A stretch of DNA of 64,000 nucleotides, taken from the NCBI RefSeq assembly GCF_035989885.1, contig NZ_CP108518.1, positions 2,422,501 to 2,486,500 on the forward strand, given 5' to 3'. The notes under the pieces are model-generated. The model did not search any database. It was not told the origin of the DNA and saw only the letters and a list, made by a program, of their open reading frames with translations. Each line of letters begins with the position of its first letter. The first letter of the stretch is position 1. Source of the DNA: Streptomyces sp. NBC_01232. Its GTDB lineage: Bacteria; Actinomycetota; Actinomycetes; Streptomycetales; Streptomycetaceae. Positions 1 to 8,302 of this stretch are shown here, one piece after another. The translations under genes were made by a program, and so were the position numbers.

Positions 1-683
1 ATCTTGTTGGCCTCGGAGCGGGCCTCCGCGATCGCCTGGTCGGCGGTCTGCTGCGCCAGCGACAGGACGCGGGCGGCGCTGTCGCCACCGGGGCCCTGCT
101 GCGGAAGCTGCGGCTGCTGCTGGTGCATCTGCTGCATGGGCTGCATCTGCTGCCCCATCTGCTGCATCTGCTGGCCCATGGGCTGCATCTGCTGCCCCAT
201 GGGCTGCATCTGCTGGCCGAGGGGGTTCTGGCCGCCCATCGACTGCTGCTGCATGGGCTGGCCCATGCCCTGCGGTCCGCCCATGGGGTGCTGCTGCATG
301 GGGCCGCCCATCGGGCCCGGACCCTGCGGTCCGTTTCCGCCGGGACCGGCCGGGAGCTGCGGCGGGCCGCCCGGGAGCTGCGGCGGGCCCATCTGCGGCT
401 GCTGCTGCTGCGGCGGGCCGGATATGGCCGCGGGCACGGGGGCGCCGGGGCCGCGCTGGTCCTGGGGCTCAGGCTTGCGCATGCCCTGCTGCTGCTGGTT
501 CTGCGCGGCGGCACGCGTAGCGGCGGCCAGCTTGGCGCGCAGGTCCTCGTTCTCGCGCAGCAGGCGCGTCAGTTCGGACTCAACCTCGTCGAGGAAGGCG
601 TCGACCTCGTCCTCGTCGTAGCCTTCTCGAAGGCGGACGGTCGTGAACTGCTTGTTCCGCACGTCCTCGGGAGTCAGCGGCAT
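1..683 (-). CDS. divIVA: DivIVA (Wag31-like) polar growth protein, N-terminal 227 residues; C-terminus lies outside the window
   Basis: Coiled-coil scaffold that marks hyphal tips and recruits the polar cell-wall machinery. The start is the ATG at 683, preceded by GAGGTGAAG. The N-terminus MPLTPEDVRNKQFTTVRLRE is the classic membrane-targeting DivIVA domain, followed by a short coiled coil (about residues 25-60). A long Q/P/G/M-rich insert then carries tandem seven-residue repeats of the type MGQQMQP before the second coiled coil begins (AARVLSLAQQTADQAIAEAR). Such an insert is typical of Streptomyces DivIVA and absent from Bacillus DivIVA. The gene closes the dcw cluster, separated from sepG by a hairpin terminator, so it probably has its own promoter (TACGGT near 723-728). 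The open frame runs off the window edge with no stop. Confidence 0.95.
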   Translation of the reverse strand, partial: MPLTPEDVRNKQFTTVRLREGYDEDEVDAFLDEVESELTRLLRENEDLRAKLAAATRAAAQNQQQQGMRKPEPQDQRGPGAPVPAAISGPPQQQQPQMGPPQLPGGPPQLPAGPGGNGPQGPGPMGGPMQQHPMGGPQGMGQPMQQQSMGGQNPLGQQMQPMGQQMQPMGQQMQQMGQQMQPMQQMHQQQPQLPQQGPGGDSAARVLSLAQQTADQAIAEARSEANK

Positions 684-738
684 GTCTTCTTCACCTCTAC
701 GTAGTCGTCGGCAGTCGGCAGGACCGTATCGGGACTGT

Positions 739-754
739 CCCCGCGCGTGCGGGG
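739..754 (-). terminator. Hairpin between sepG and divIVA
   Basis: A perfect 6-bp G/C stem (CCCCGC / GCGGGG) with a 4-nt loop lies just after the sepG stop and before the divIVA leader. No U-tract follows. It probably attenuates read-through from the upstream dcw genes into divIVA. Confidence 0.5.
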
Positions 755-765
755 GAGCTCATCGT

Positions 766-1062
766 TCACACGCTTCTCGCAGCGGTGCTCACGAAACTGA
801 TGAGGATGTAAACGATGATCATCAGAACGAAGAAGGACAGGTCGAGTGCCACGCCCCCGAGACGCAACGGCGGAATGGCCCGCCGAAGAAGCTTGAGCGG
901 TGGATCGGTGACAGTGTAGGTGGCCTCCAGAACGACCACCATCGCCTTGCCGGGTGTCCATGAACGTGCGAACTGGAACACATAGTCCATGACCAGTCGG
1001 AAGATCAGCACGATGAGGAAGCACATCAGCGCGATGTAGACCACTTGCAGTGCGACGCCCAT
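766..1062 (-). CDS. sepG: SepG (YggT/YlmG family) small membrane division protein
   Basis: A 98-residue integral membrane protein of the YggT family with two hydrophobic segments, about residues 5-25 and 75-95. The family motif RxxLxxxxPP is visible as LKLLRRAIPPLRLGGVALDLS. In Streptomyces the dcw-linked copy (YlmG, renamed SepG) helps localise FtsZ during sporulation septation and influences nucleoid compaction. It sits directly downstream of sepF, matching the conserved sepF-sepG-divIVA order. The ATG at 1062 follows a purine-rich GGAGAGGGAAG ribosome site. Functional assignment rests on synteny and family membership. Confidence 0.9.
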   Translation of the reverse strand: MGVALQVVYIALMCFLIVLIFRLVMDYVFQFARSWTPGKAMVVVLEATYTVTDPPLKLLRRAIPPLRLGGVALDLSFFVLMIIVYILISFVSTAARSV

Positions 1063-1122
1063 CCCGCGCTTCCCTCTCCCCGTTCTACGTTCTGTTCCCG
1101 GCCCCGTGTCTGACGGATCGGT

Positions 1123-1740
1123 CTAGCTTTGGTTGAAGAACCCGCCCTCCGCGATGCGGGCCTTGTCCTCCGCCGTGACATCGACGTTAGCAGGCGACAG
1201 CAGGAACACCTTCTGTGTCACGCGTTCAATGCTGCCGTGCAGACCGAAGACGAGTCCGGCGGCGAAGTCCACGAGACGCTTCGCATCCGTGTCGTCCATC
1301 TCCGTGAGATTCATGATCACCGGAGTGCCCTCACGGAAGTGTTCCCCGATGGTACGGGCCTCGTTGTAGGTCCGGGGGTGCAGCGTCGTGATGCGGTACG
1401 GCTCCCGCTCGGAGACGACCTTGGGCATGATCACGGGGGCGTTCTTCTCCAGGTTCGTGCGATCAGGTGTGATGGATGCCACGGGGGCGATTCGCGCAGG
1501 ACGTCCGTTTTCCACCGGAATTGGGATGGGTTCACGCTGCGCCGGAGGCTGTACGGCTCGTACCGGTTCGTCCGATACGGGCGATTGGTGCACGGGCTGC
1601 TGTCGGCGATCCCGTTCCCGAGCCCGCTCCATCTCCGGCTCGGGCTCGAACTCGTCGTCGGGGTCGTACCCCGGGTTGTCGTACCGGTCGTCCTCCACGA
1701 GGCCGAGGTAGACCGCCATCTTGCGCATCGCGCCGGCCAT
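1123..1740 (-). CDS. sepF: Cell division protein SepF
   Basis: A 205-residue FtsZ-tethering protein. The first residues ([18 protein letters not shown]) form the amphipathic membrane-binding helix. A charged and Pro-rich linker follows (about 20-105), then the globular SepF/DUF552 domain, with [20 protein letters not shown] and the hydrophobic [18 protein letters not shown] segment near residues 120-175. SepF anchors the Z-ring in actinobacteria, which lack FtsA. A good GGAGGAC site precedes the ATG at 1740. A -10-like TATGGT at 1852-1857 in the 149-bp gap to yggS suggests a separate promoter for sepF-sepG. Confidence 0.95.
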   Translation of the reverse strand: MAGAMRKMAVYLGLVEDDRYDNPGYDPDDEFEPEPEMERARERDRRQQPVHQSPVSDEPVRAVQPPAQREPIPIPVENGRPARIAPVASITPDRTNLEKNAPVIMPKVVSEREPYRITTLHPRTYNEARTIGEHFREGTPVIMNLTEMDDTDAKRLVDFAAGLVFGLHGSIERVTQKVFLLSPANVDVTAEDKARIAEGGFFNQS

Positions 1741-1889
1741 TCTCCGAGTCCTCCGCTCTGTGGTGGATCGCCCTGTCGCAGGTGCCGCCGTGTCACGAAT
1801 GTCACCAACTGCCCGCGATCCACTTGGTCTGCCCGCCCATCAGCGGGAATGACCATATTTTCTGCTGTGGTCCGACTTTCTTCGCGACG

Positions 1890-2609
1890 TTACCCGAGCC
1901 GGGGTCTCGCGCCGAGTACCGCAGTGCCGACGCGTACATGTGTCGCACCGGCCGCCACGGCCTGTTCCAGGTCTGCGCTCATCCCGGCCGACACCATCGT
2001 GGCAGCCGGATGGTCCACGCGCACGCGGGATGACAATTCCATCAACCGCTCGAAAGCGGCCTGTTCGCGTCCCGCGTACCGGCCGGACAGCGGAGCGACC
2101 GTCATCAGGCCGTCGAAGCGCAGTCCCGGGGCCCCGGCGACGAGGTCCGCCAACTCCGCGAGCTGCTCCGGCGCCGCGCCGCCGCGGGTCCCGCGCTCCC
2201 CCGACTCGGCGTCGAGGGCGATCTGCACGAGGCACCCGAGTTCCCGGCCGGCGCTCACCGCGGCCGCCGAGAGGGCGGTCACGAGTTTCGGTCGGTCGAC
2301 CGACTGCACCACTTGCGCGTATCCCGCCACGGAACGGACTTTGTTCGTCTGCAACTGACCGACGAAGTGCCAGCTGAGCGGCAGATCCGCGCAGGCCGCG
2401 GCCTTGGGGGCGGCGTCCTGGTCACGATTCTCCGCAACATGACGGACACCCAGGTCCGCCAGCAGTCGTACGTCGCTCGCGGGGTAGGTCTTGGTGACCA
2501 CGATGAGCGTCACCTCGTCCCGCCCCCGCCCCGCCGCCGCGCAGGCGGACGAGATACGTTCCTCCACCCGCGCCAGGTTCTCGGCGAGCTCCGACTTACG
2601 ATCCGTCAT
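1890..2609 (-). CDS. YggS-family pyridoxal-phosphate-binding protein (PLP homeostasis)
   Basis: A 239-residue single-domain TIM-barrel protein of the YggS/PROSC/YlmE family. The PLP-binding lysine lies in LIVVTKTYP (about residue 41). Other family blocks are HFVGQLQTNK, LMTVAP and MSADLEQAVAAGATHVRVGTA near the C-terminus, which forms the phosphate cup. Members buffer cellular PLP and have no known catalytic activity. The gene sits between pgeF and sepF, as in most actinobacterial dcw clusters (position of ylmE), and overlaps the end of pgeF by 14 bp. A direct role in division is not shown by the sequence. Confidence 0.93.
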   Translation of the reverse strand: MTDRKSELAENLARVEERISSACAAAGRGRDEVTLIVVTKTYPASDVRLLADLGVRHVAENRDQDAAPKAAACADLPLSWHFVGQLQTNKVRSVAGYAQVVQSVDRPKLVTALSAAAVSAGRELGCLVQIALDAESGERGTRGGAAPEQLAELADLVAGAPGLRFDGLMTVAPLSGRYAGREQAAFERLMELSSRVRVDHPAATMVSAGMSADLEQAVAAGATHVRVGTAVLGARPRLG

Positions 2610-3384
2610 TCTTCTTTTCCCCCGGGGGTCCGGGGGTCTCCCCCCGGGAAAGCTCTGTCAACCAGACATATCCGGCAAGGCGGCCGGTCACCCGGTCGCG
2701 GCGGTACGAGAAGTGGTCCCGCGACTCCAGTGTGCAGACCGGGGAACGGCCGGTGTTCACCACCCCCACCCCCGCGAGCTGGGAGTGCACTCCCGCGACC
2801 ACGTCGACCGCCGGTGTCCCCCAGCTCGTCTCGGCCCGGGCGGCGGGCACCACTTCGGCCACCGCCTCCCGCATGTCGGCCGGCACCTCGTAGCAGTGCC
2901 CGCAGACCGCCGGTCCCGTACGGGCCACGATCCGTCCGGGCTCGGCCCCCAGGGCGACCATCGCCTCCACGGCGGCGGGCACCACCCCCGCGACCAGTCC
3001 CGGCCGCCCGGCGTGGGCGGCCGCGACGACCCCGGCGACCGGGTCGGCCAGCAGGACCGGCGTGCAGTCGGCGGTGAGGACCGCGAGGGCGAGCCCGCGA
3101 CGGGCGGTCACCACCGCGTCCACCGCGGGGACCTCCGCGTCCGCTCCCCAGGGACCGTCCACGACCGCCACGTCCCGGCCGTGCACCTGGTTCATCCAGA
3201 CCACCCGGTCCGGCGCCAGCCCCAGGGACTTCGCCGCCCGTGCCCGGTTCGCGAGAACGGCGGCCGGGTCGTCTCCGACCGCGCCGCCGAGATTGAGCTC
3301 CTCGTACGGAACGGCGCTCACTCCGCCCCACCGGTCGGTGAAGGCGAAGTGGGCGCCGCCCACGTGATGCTGCTCTGGTGTCAC
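2596..3384 (-). CDS. pgeF: PgeF/YlmD-family laccase-domain protein (peptidoglycan editing factor type)
   Basis: A 262-residue protein of the DUF152/multicopper polyphenol oxidase family. Zn/Cu ligands of the active site are visible in [23 protein letters not shown] and [14 protein letters not shown]. In E. coli the homologue removes L-Ser wrongly placed in UDP-MurNAc peptides; purine nucleosides are also substrates of family members. The GTG start overlaps the ftsZ stop in a GTGA arrangement, indicating translational coupling. The last ~20 residues ([20 protein letters not shown]) are encoded by a G/C palindrome and look like a species-specific extension past the family's usual C-terminus. 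Confidence 0.9.
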   Translation of the reverse strand: MTPEQHHVGGAHFAFTDRWGGVSAVPYEELNLGGAVGDDPAAVLANRARAAKSLGLAPDRVVWMNQVHGRDVAVVDGPWGADAEVPAVDAVVTARRGLALAVLTADCTPVLLADPVAGVVAAAHAGRPGLVAGVVPAAVEAMVALGAEPGRIVARTGPAVCGHCYEVPADMREAVAEVVPAARAETSWGTPAVDVVAGVHSQLAGVGVVNTGRSPVCTLESRDHFSYRRDRVTGRLAGYVWLTELSRGETPGPPGEKKNDGS

Positions 3385-4586
3385 TTCAAGAAGTCCGGGA
3401 CATCCAGCTCCTCGGCCGGGCTGTCCTGGTACGGCCGGGCCGTGGGGACCTGCGGCGCGGGGGCCTGGACCTCGACCGGGGCCGCCTCGACCGGAGCCGG
3501 GGGCTCCTCGCGCGGGGTGACCGAGCCGAGACCGCCGAAGGCCGGGCGGACCGGCTCGGCGGCACGGACCGGAGCCGGTGCCGGCTCCTCGCGCTTGGTG
3601 GACGCGGCGCCGATGACGTTGTCCCGGCGGGCCGGGGGCTGTCCGCCGTCGAACCCGGCGGCGATGACGGTGACCCGTACCTCGTCGCCGAGCGCGTCGT
3701 CGATGACGGCGCCGAAGATGATGTTCGCCTCGGGGTGCGCGGCCTCGCTGACCAGCTGCGCGGCCTCGTTGATCTCGAAGAGACCGAGGTCCGAGCCACC
3801 GGAGATGGAGAGCAGCACGCCACGGGCGCCGTCGATGGACGCCTCCAGCAGCGGCGAGGAGATCGCCATCTCGGCCGCGGCCACCGCGCGGTCGTCGCCG
3901 CGGGCCGAGCCGATGCCCATCAGGGCCGAGCCCGCCTCGGACATCACGGACTTGACGTCGGCGAAGTCGAGGTTGATCAGACCCGGGGTGGTGATGAGGT
4001 CGGTGATGCCCTGGACGCCGGACAGCAGGACCTGGTCGGCCGACTTGAAGGCGTCCAGCACGCTGACCTGGCGGTCCGAGATGGACAGCAGTCGGTCGTT
4101 GGGGATGACGATGAGGGTGTCGACCTCTTCGCGGAGCTCGGCGATGCCGTCCTCCGCCTGGTTCGCGCGACGCCGGCCCTCGAAGGTGAACGGCCGGGTG
4201 ACCACACCGATCGTCAGGGCGCCGAGCGAGCGCGCGATGTTGGCGACGACAGGTGCGCCGCCCGTGCCGGTGCCGCCGCCCTCACCGGCGGTGACGAAGA
4301 CCATGTCGGCCCCCTTGAGGACCTCCTCGATCTCCTCGCGGTGGTCCTCTGCCGCCTTGCGACCGACGGCCGGGTTGGCGCCGGCGCCGAGGCCACGGGT
4401 GAGTTCACGGCCGACGTCGAGCTTGACGTCGGCGTCGCTCATCAACAGCGCCTGGGCGTCCGTGTTGATGGCGATGAACTCGACGCCCTTGAGACCGACC
4501 TCGATCATTCGGTTGATGGCATTGACACCACCGCCGCCGACACCGATGACCTTGATGACTGCGAGGTAGTTCTGCGGTGCTGCCAC
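3381..4586 (-). CDS. ftsZ: Cell division GTPase FtsZ
   Basis: A 401-residue tubulin homologue that polymerises into the Z-ring. The tubulin signature [10 protein letters not shown] is at about residues 103-112, and the nucleotide pocket begins with [13 protein letters not shown] (residues 11-23). The T7 loop NLDFADVK is present. A Pro/Ala/Glu-rich linker ends in the conserved C-terminal peptide LDVPDFLK, the SepF/FtsW docking tail. Start is the GTG at 4586 after GAGAGG. The 279-bp gap to ftsQ carries a promoter and a palindrome, consistent with the multiple sporulation-regulated ftsZ promoters known in Streptomyces. Confidence 0.98.
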   Translation of the reverse strand: MAAPQNYLAVIKVIGVGGGGVNAINRMIEVGLKGVEFIAINTDAQALLMSDADVKLDVGRELTRGLGAGANPAVGRKAAEDHREEIEEVLKGADMVFVTAGEGGGTGTGGAPVVANIARSLGALTIGVVTRPFTFEGRRRANQAEDGIAELREEVDTLIVIPNDRLLSISDRQVSVLDAFKSADQVLLSGVQGITDLITTPGLINLDFADVKSVMSEAGSALMGIGSARGDDRAVAAAEMAISSPLLEASIDGARGVLLSISGGSDLGLFEINEAAQLVSEAAHPEANIIFGAVIDDALGDEVRVTVIAAGFDGGQPPARRDNVIGAASTKREEPAPAPVRAAEPVRPAFGGLGSVTPREEPPAPVEAAPVEVQAPAPQVPTARPYQDSPAEELDVPDFLK

Positions 4587-4746
4587 GTCGAAGGCCTCTC
4601 GCCTCGAGTTACGTGTCGCCGCCTCGCGGGCCTGCGTTGCGACGACTGATGCCGAAATAGGGACGGTCCGAACACGCCGACCCGAACCCTCACCCTGAAG
4701 TTTAGGGTTAGGGGTGTGTCTGTTCCTCGGACTCTTCCGAACAGGA

Positions 4747-4785
4747 CACTAAGTCGACAAGTAGCGCGTGTTCAACGAACACGCC
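4747..4785 (-). promoter_or_regulatory. Candidate ftsZ promoter with palindrome over the -35 box
   Basis: Reading on the minus strand, TTGAAC (4776-4771) and TAGTGT (4752-4747) are separated by 18 bp. The -35 box lies inside a perfect inverted repeat GCGTGTTC-N3-GAACACGC (4767-4785), a possible operator. The gap also has a T/A-rich tract near 4790-4812 and a second repeat around TTAGGGTTAGGGGT (4698-4714). Position matches the promoter cluster mapped upstream of ftsZ in other Streptomyces, but the exact start sites are inference. Confidence 0.45.
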
Positions 4786-4865
4786 GAACCTCCCGTTTTT
4801 CTTTTCACCCTATGTGATCACCCGTATCGCTGGCCAACCAGGGTGCGCCGCTGTTGGACCGGACG

Positions 4866-5738
4866 TCAACTCCCGGACGCAGCAGGGGCGGTGGGGACGC
4901 TCACGTCGAAGTGAACAGCCTTGGGCGCGGCTTTCAACAAAGCGTTCAAAGCACGCCCCTTCGCATCGCTCTGTTCACCGCTCCCCCACGTCACGGACCG
5001 CCCCCGGGTGAGCTCCAGGACCACCGAATCATAGGAACCCACCTTGACCTGCACGGTTTCCTTGGCGATCGACTCCGGGAGGGCGCCCGCGACGAGAACG
5101 GCCTCGTGCAGCAGCCGCTCCTCGTCGAAGCGGCGGGCGCTCGGCGATCGACCGGCGTTCAATTCGAGGACCGGAACACCCGCGGGTGCTTTCGGAACCG
5201 TGTCGAATCGCACACCCGATGCGTCCACTTCGACGAAGTTGGCGCCCTTTTTGATGAGCAGGACGGGTTTGCGTTCCGTCACTTTCAGACCGATGCCGTG
5301 CGGCCAGGCGCGCACCACGTCGACCGTGTCGATGCGGGGCAGCCTGCCGCGGACGCGGCCCTCGATCTCCTCGGTGTCGACGCTCATCAGGGGGGCGCCG
5401 ACCGGGACCGCCGCGGCGCCGAGGACCTGCTCGGAGGTGAGCACGTCCATGCCGGTGGCGGCGACCTTCTCCACGCGCAGCCAGGAGGAGCCGTAGAGCA
5501 CCCAGGTGCCGCCTCCCACGAGGAACACGGCGGCGGCCAGGGACGCCAGCACGGGGCCCCGGCGCAGGCGTGCACCGGGGCCCTGTGGGCGGGGTCCCTT
5601 CGCCGGCTCGGAACCCTTCGGGACCTTGGGGCCTTTGGGGCCCTTCGGTGGCCTGGGAGCGCCGCTGCCCTTGCGGGCAGACGGGCCGGACCGATCAGAA
5701 AACGGTGTCCCGCGCTGTGCGGTCGTCCCTCCGGCCAC
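4866..5738 (-). CDS. ftsQ: Cell division protein FtsQ (POTRA-domain)
   Basis: Bitopic divisome protein that links FtsL and the late synthases. I chose the GTG at 5738, giving 290 residues (N-terminus MAGGTTAQRGTPF), because an AGGAGG site sits 7 nt upstream; a longer in-frame reading from 5849 would overlap murG. A basic, Gly/Pro/Lys-rich cytoplasmic tail (about 1-60) is followed by one transmembrane helix (LASLAAAVFLVGGGTWVLYG). A POTRA domain then starts at VEKVAATGMDVLTSEQVLGA, and a C-terminal FtsQ domain follows. The stop is 279 bp before ftsZ. Confidence 0.93.
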   Translation of the reverse strand: MAGGTTAQRGTPFSDRSGPSARKGSGAPRPPKGPKGPKVPKGSEPAKGPRPQGPGARLRRGPVLASLAAAVFLVGGGTWVLYGSSWLRVEKVAATGMDVLTSEQVLGAAAVPVGAPLMSVDTEEIEGRVRGRLPRIDTVDVVRAWPHGIGLKVTERKPVLLIKKGANFVEVDASGVRFDTVPKAPAGVPVLELNAGRSPSARRFDEERLLHEAVLVAGALPESIAKETVQVKVGSYDSVVLELTRGRSVTWGSGEQSDAKGRALNALLKAAPKAVHFDVSVPTAPAASGS

Positions 5739-5769
5739 TCCTGTGCCTCCTGCGTCTGCGCTACCCGCC

Positions 5770-6864
5770 TCAGCGGGACCTGTGGGCCGCGATCGCCTCG
5801 TAGACCATGCCGACCAGGAGCTCGTCGGCGTCCCGGCGGCCGAACTCACCGGCGGCGCGGGACATCTCGTACAGGCGGTGCGGGTCGGACAGCACCGGGA
5901 GGATCTGGCCCAGCACCCAGTCGGGCGTCAGTTCCGCGTCGTCCACGAGCAGGCCGCCGCCGGCCTTGACCACCGGCTGGGCGTTGAGCCGCTGTTCGCC
6001 GTTGCCGATCGGCAACGGGACGTAGGCGGCGGGAAGCCCGACGGCGGAGAGTTCGGCGACGGTCATCGCGCCCGCGCGGCACAGCATCATGTCGGCGGCG
6101 GCGTACGCGAGATCCATCCGGTCCACGTACGGTACCGGCACATACGGCGGCATCCCGGGCATGTTGTCGACACGCGGCAGTTCGTTCTTCGGTCCGACGG
6201 CGTGCAGGATCTGGATCCCGGAGCGCTGGAGGGTCGGCGCGACCTGCTGGATCGTCTCGTTGAGGCGGCGGGCGCCCTGCGAGCCGCCGGAGACCAGCAG
6301 CGTGGGCAGGTTGGGGTCCAGGCCGAAGGCGGCGCGCGCCTCGGGGCGGACGGCGGCCCGGTCGAGGGTGGAGATGGAGCGGCGCAGCGGGATGCCCACG
6401 TAGCGGGCCCCGCGCAGCTTGCTGTCGGGGGTGGAGACCGCGACGGCGTGCGCGTACCGGGAGCCGATCTTGTTGGCCAGTCCGGGCCGGGCGTTGGCCT
6501 CGTGGACGATGATCGGCACCCCGAGCCGCTTGGCCGCGAGGTAGCCGGGCAGGGCCACGTAGCCGCCGAATCCGACGACGCAGTCGGCCTTGGTGCGCAG
6601 GAGGATCTCCTCCGCGGCCTTGATGGTGCCGCGCAGCCGTCCGGGGACGGTGATCAGTTCCGGGGTCGGCTTGCGGGGCAGCGGCACGGCGGGGATCAGT
6701 CCCAGCTCGTACCCGCGTTCCGGCACCAGGCGGGTCTCAAGTCCGCGCTCCGTGCCGAGGGCGGTGATGCCCACTGAAGGGTCCTGCCTGCGCAGGGCGT
6801 CCGCGAGGGCGAGCGCCGGCTCGATGTGGCCGGCGGTCCCCCCACCGGCGAGTACGACATGCAC
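5770..6864 (-). CDS. murG: MurG, UDP-GlcNAc:lipid I N-acetylglucosaminyltransferase
   Basis: A 364-residue GT-B transferase that adds GlcNAc to lipid I to make lipid II on the inner membrane face. The N-terminal glycine loop [15 protein letters not shown] (residues 7-21) and the second loop [12 protein letters not shown] are the lipid-binding motifs. [15 protein letters not shown] starts the C-terminal donor domain, and [16 protein letters not shown] with the following [12 protein letters not shown] forms the UDP-GlcNAc site. It lies 5 bp downstream of ftsW and 31 bp upstream of ftsQ, clearly in one transcript. Confidence 0.97.
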   Translation of the reverse strand: MHVVLAGGGTAGHIEPALALADALRRQDPSVGITALGTERGLETRLVPERGYELGLIPAVPLPRKPTPELITVPGRLRGTIKAAEEILLRTKADCVVGFGGYVALPGYLAAKRLGVPIIVHEANARPGLANKIGSRYAHAVAVSTPDSKLRGARYVGIPLRRSISTLDRAAVRPEARAAFGLDPNLPTLLVSGGSQGARRLNETIQQVAPTLQRSGIQILHAVGPKNELPRVDNMPGMPPYVPVPYVDRMDLAYAAADMMLCRAGAMTVAELSAVGLPAAYVPLPIGNGEQRLNAQPVVKAGGGLLVDDAELTPDWVLGQILPVLSDPHRLYEMSRAAGEFGRRDADELLVGMVYEAIAAHRSR

Positions 6865-6870
6865 CGAAAT

Positions 6871-8232
6871 TCACCGCTCTCCGGACGGACGCTTCTTGAC
6901 GCGCCGTCTCATCGACTTCCATCTCACCCCGGTCCGCCACCAGCCGGTCTTCGGCTGTCGCATCGCGAGGGCCGCGCGCGCCGCCGGTTCCTCTCGCGCG
7001 AAGGCGATGAGCAGTCCGACCGCGAACATGGTCGGGAGCAGGGCCGACCCCCCGTAGGAGAACAGCGGGAGCGGGACTCCGGCGATCGGCAGCAGGCCGA
7101 GTACCGCACCGATGTTGATCACGGCCTGGGCCGTGATCCAGGTGGTCACACCTCCCGCGGCAAACCGTACGAAGGAATCCTCCGTGCGTCCGGCCACGCG
7201 GATACCCGCATAGCCTAGAGCCGCGAACAGGGCGAGCACCGACAGCGTCCCCGCCAGACCCAGTTCCTCCCCGGTGATGGCGAAGATGAAGTCGGTGTGG
7301 GCTTCGGGTAGTTGCCCCCATTTTTCCACACTTGCACCGAGGCCGGAACCGAACCAGCCGCCCGATGCGAGGGCGTAGATCCCGTGAACGGCCTGCCAGC
7401 AAAGGTCGTTCTTGCCCGGTTCTGTCGCACCGAGGCATTCCAGCCGGTCCATCCGGTGCGGGCTCGTCTTGATGAGCAGTGCGACGATCGCACCCGCGAA
7501 GACGAGCACCCCGACGAACATCCGGGTCGGGGCCCCGGCCAGCCAGAGCAGTCCGAACAGGATGGCGCCGAGGATCATCGCGGTGCCCATGTCCCCGCCC
7601 AGCATGATCAGCCCGAGCAGCAGGAAGGCCACCGGGACCAGCGGGACCAGCAGGTGCTTCCACTGGCTCAGCAGCCCCTTGTCGCCCTTGCGCGCCAGCA
7701 GGTCGGCGCCCCACAGGATCAGTGCCAGCTTGCCGAACTCGCTGGGCTGGAGCATGAACGGACCGCCGAGGGAGATCCAGTTCTGGTTGCCGTTGATCGA
7801 GACGCCTATCCCCGGGACCTGGACCAGGACCATCAGGAAGAGCGTGCCGGCGAGCACCGGATAGGAAAGCGCCCGGTGCAGTTTGACCGGCATCCGGGAA
7901 GCGGCCAGCAGGAGTACGCCGCCGATGAGGGCGGCGAGGAACTGCTTCTTGAAGAAGTACGCGTCGCCGAGGCCGAGCTGGAGGGCCTTGATCATCGAGG
8001 CGGAGTACACCATCACCAGACCGAGCACGGTGATGAGCAGCGAACTGCCGAAAATCAGGTAATAGGCAGTGAGCGGGCGGTCCCACGCCTTCTCCAACTG
8101 CCGCTGCGTACGGCGCAGCCGGGCCAGCGGCCCGCGCCCGGCGGGCCGCTTCGAACTCACCGCGGGGCGTTTGCGGCCCTGCGCCTTGACGGCGGACGGC
8201 CGCCGCCCCGGCAGCATCTGCTTGGCCGGCAT
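6871..8232 (-). CDS. ftsW: FtsW, SEDS-family septal peptidoglycan polymerase
   Basis: Polytopic glycosyltransferase that polymerises lipid II at the septum with its partner FtsI. About ten membrane segments begin at LTAYYLIFGSSLLITVLGLV. SEDS signatures include NGNQNWISLGGPFMLQPSEF and HTDFIFAITGEELGLAG. Both termini are basic. The ATG at 8232 (453 residues) is preceded by GGAGGGGAAG. An upstream in-frame start at 8367 would extend into murD and is disfavoured. Spacing to murG is 5 bp. Confidence 0.95.
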   Translation of the reverse strand: MPAKQMLPGRRPSAVKAQGRKRPAVSSKRPAGRGPLARLRRTQRQLEKAWDRPLTAYYLIFGSSLLITVLGLVMVYSASMIKALQLGLGDAYFFKKQFLAALIGGVLLLAASRMPVKLHRALSYPVLAGTLFLMVLVQVPGIGVSINGNQNWISLGGPFMLQPSEFGKLALILWGADLLARKGDKGLLSQWKHLLVPLVPVAFLLLGLIMLGGDMGTAMILGAILFGLLWLAGAPTRMFVGVLVFAGAIVALLIKTSPHRMDRLECLGATEPGKNDLCWQAVHGIYALASGGWFGSGLGASVEKWGQLPEAHTDFIFAITGEELGLAGTLSVLALFAALGYAGIRVAGRTEDSFVRFAAGGVTTWITAQAVINIGAVLGLLPIAGVPLPLFSYGGSALLPTMFAVGLLIAFAREEPAARAALAMRQPKTGWWRTGVRWKSMRRRVKKRPSGER

Positions 8233-8302
8233 CTGTGATCTTCCCCTCCACTCGTACGAGGCGAGCAGCCGGCCGGAGGGAACCTGTCCCGGAGCCCCCG
8301 GC

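Noticed and set aside
2625..2660. Possible terminator at the pgeF-yggS junction
   Set aside because: The palindrome lies inside the pgeF coding sequence and within an overlapping operon, so termination there is unlikely.
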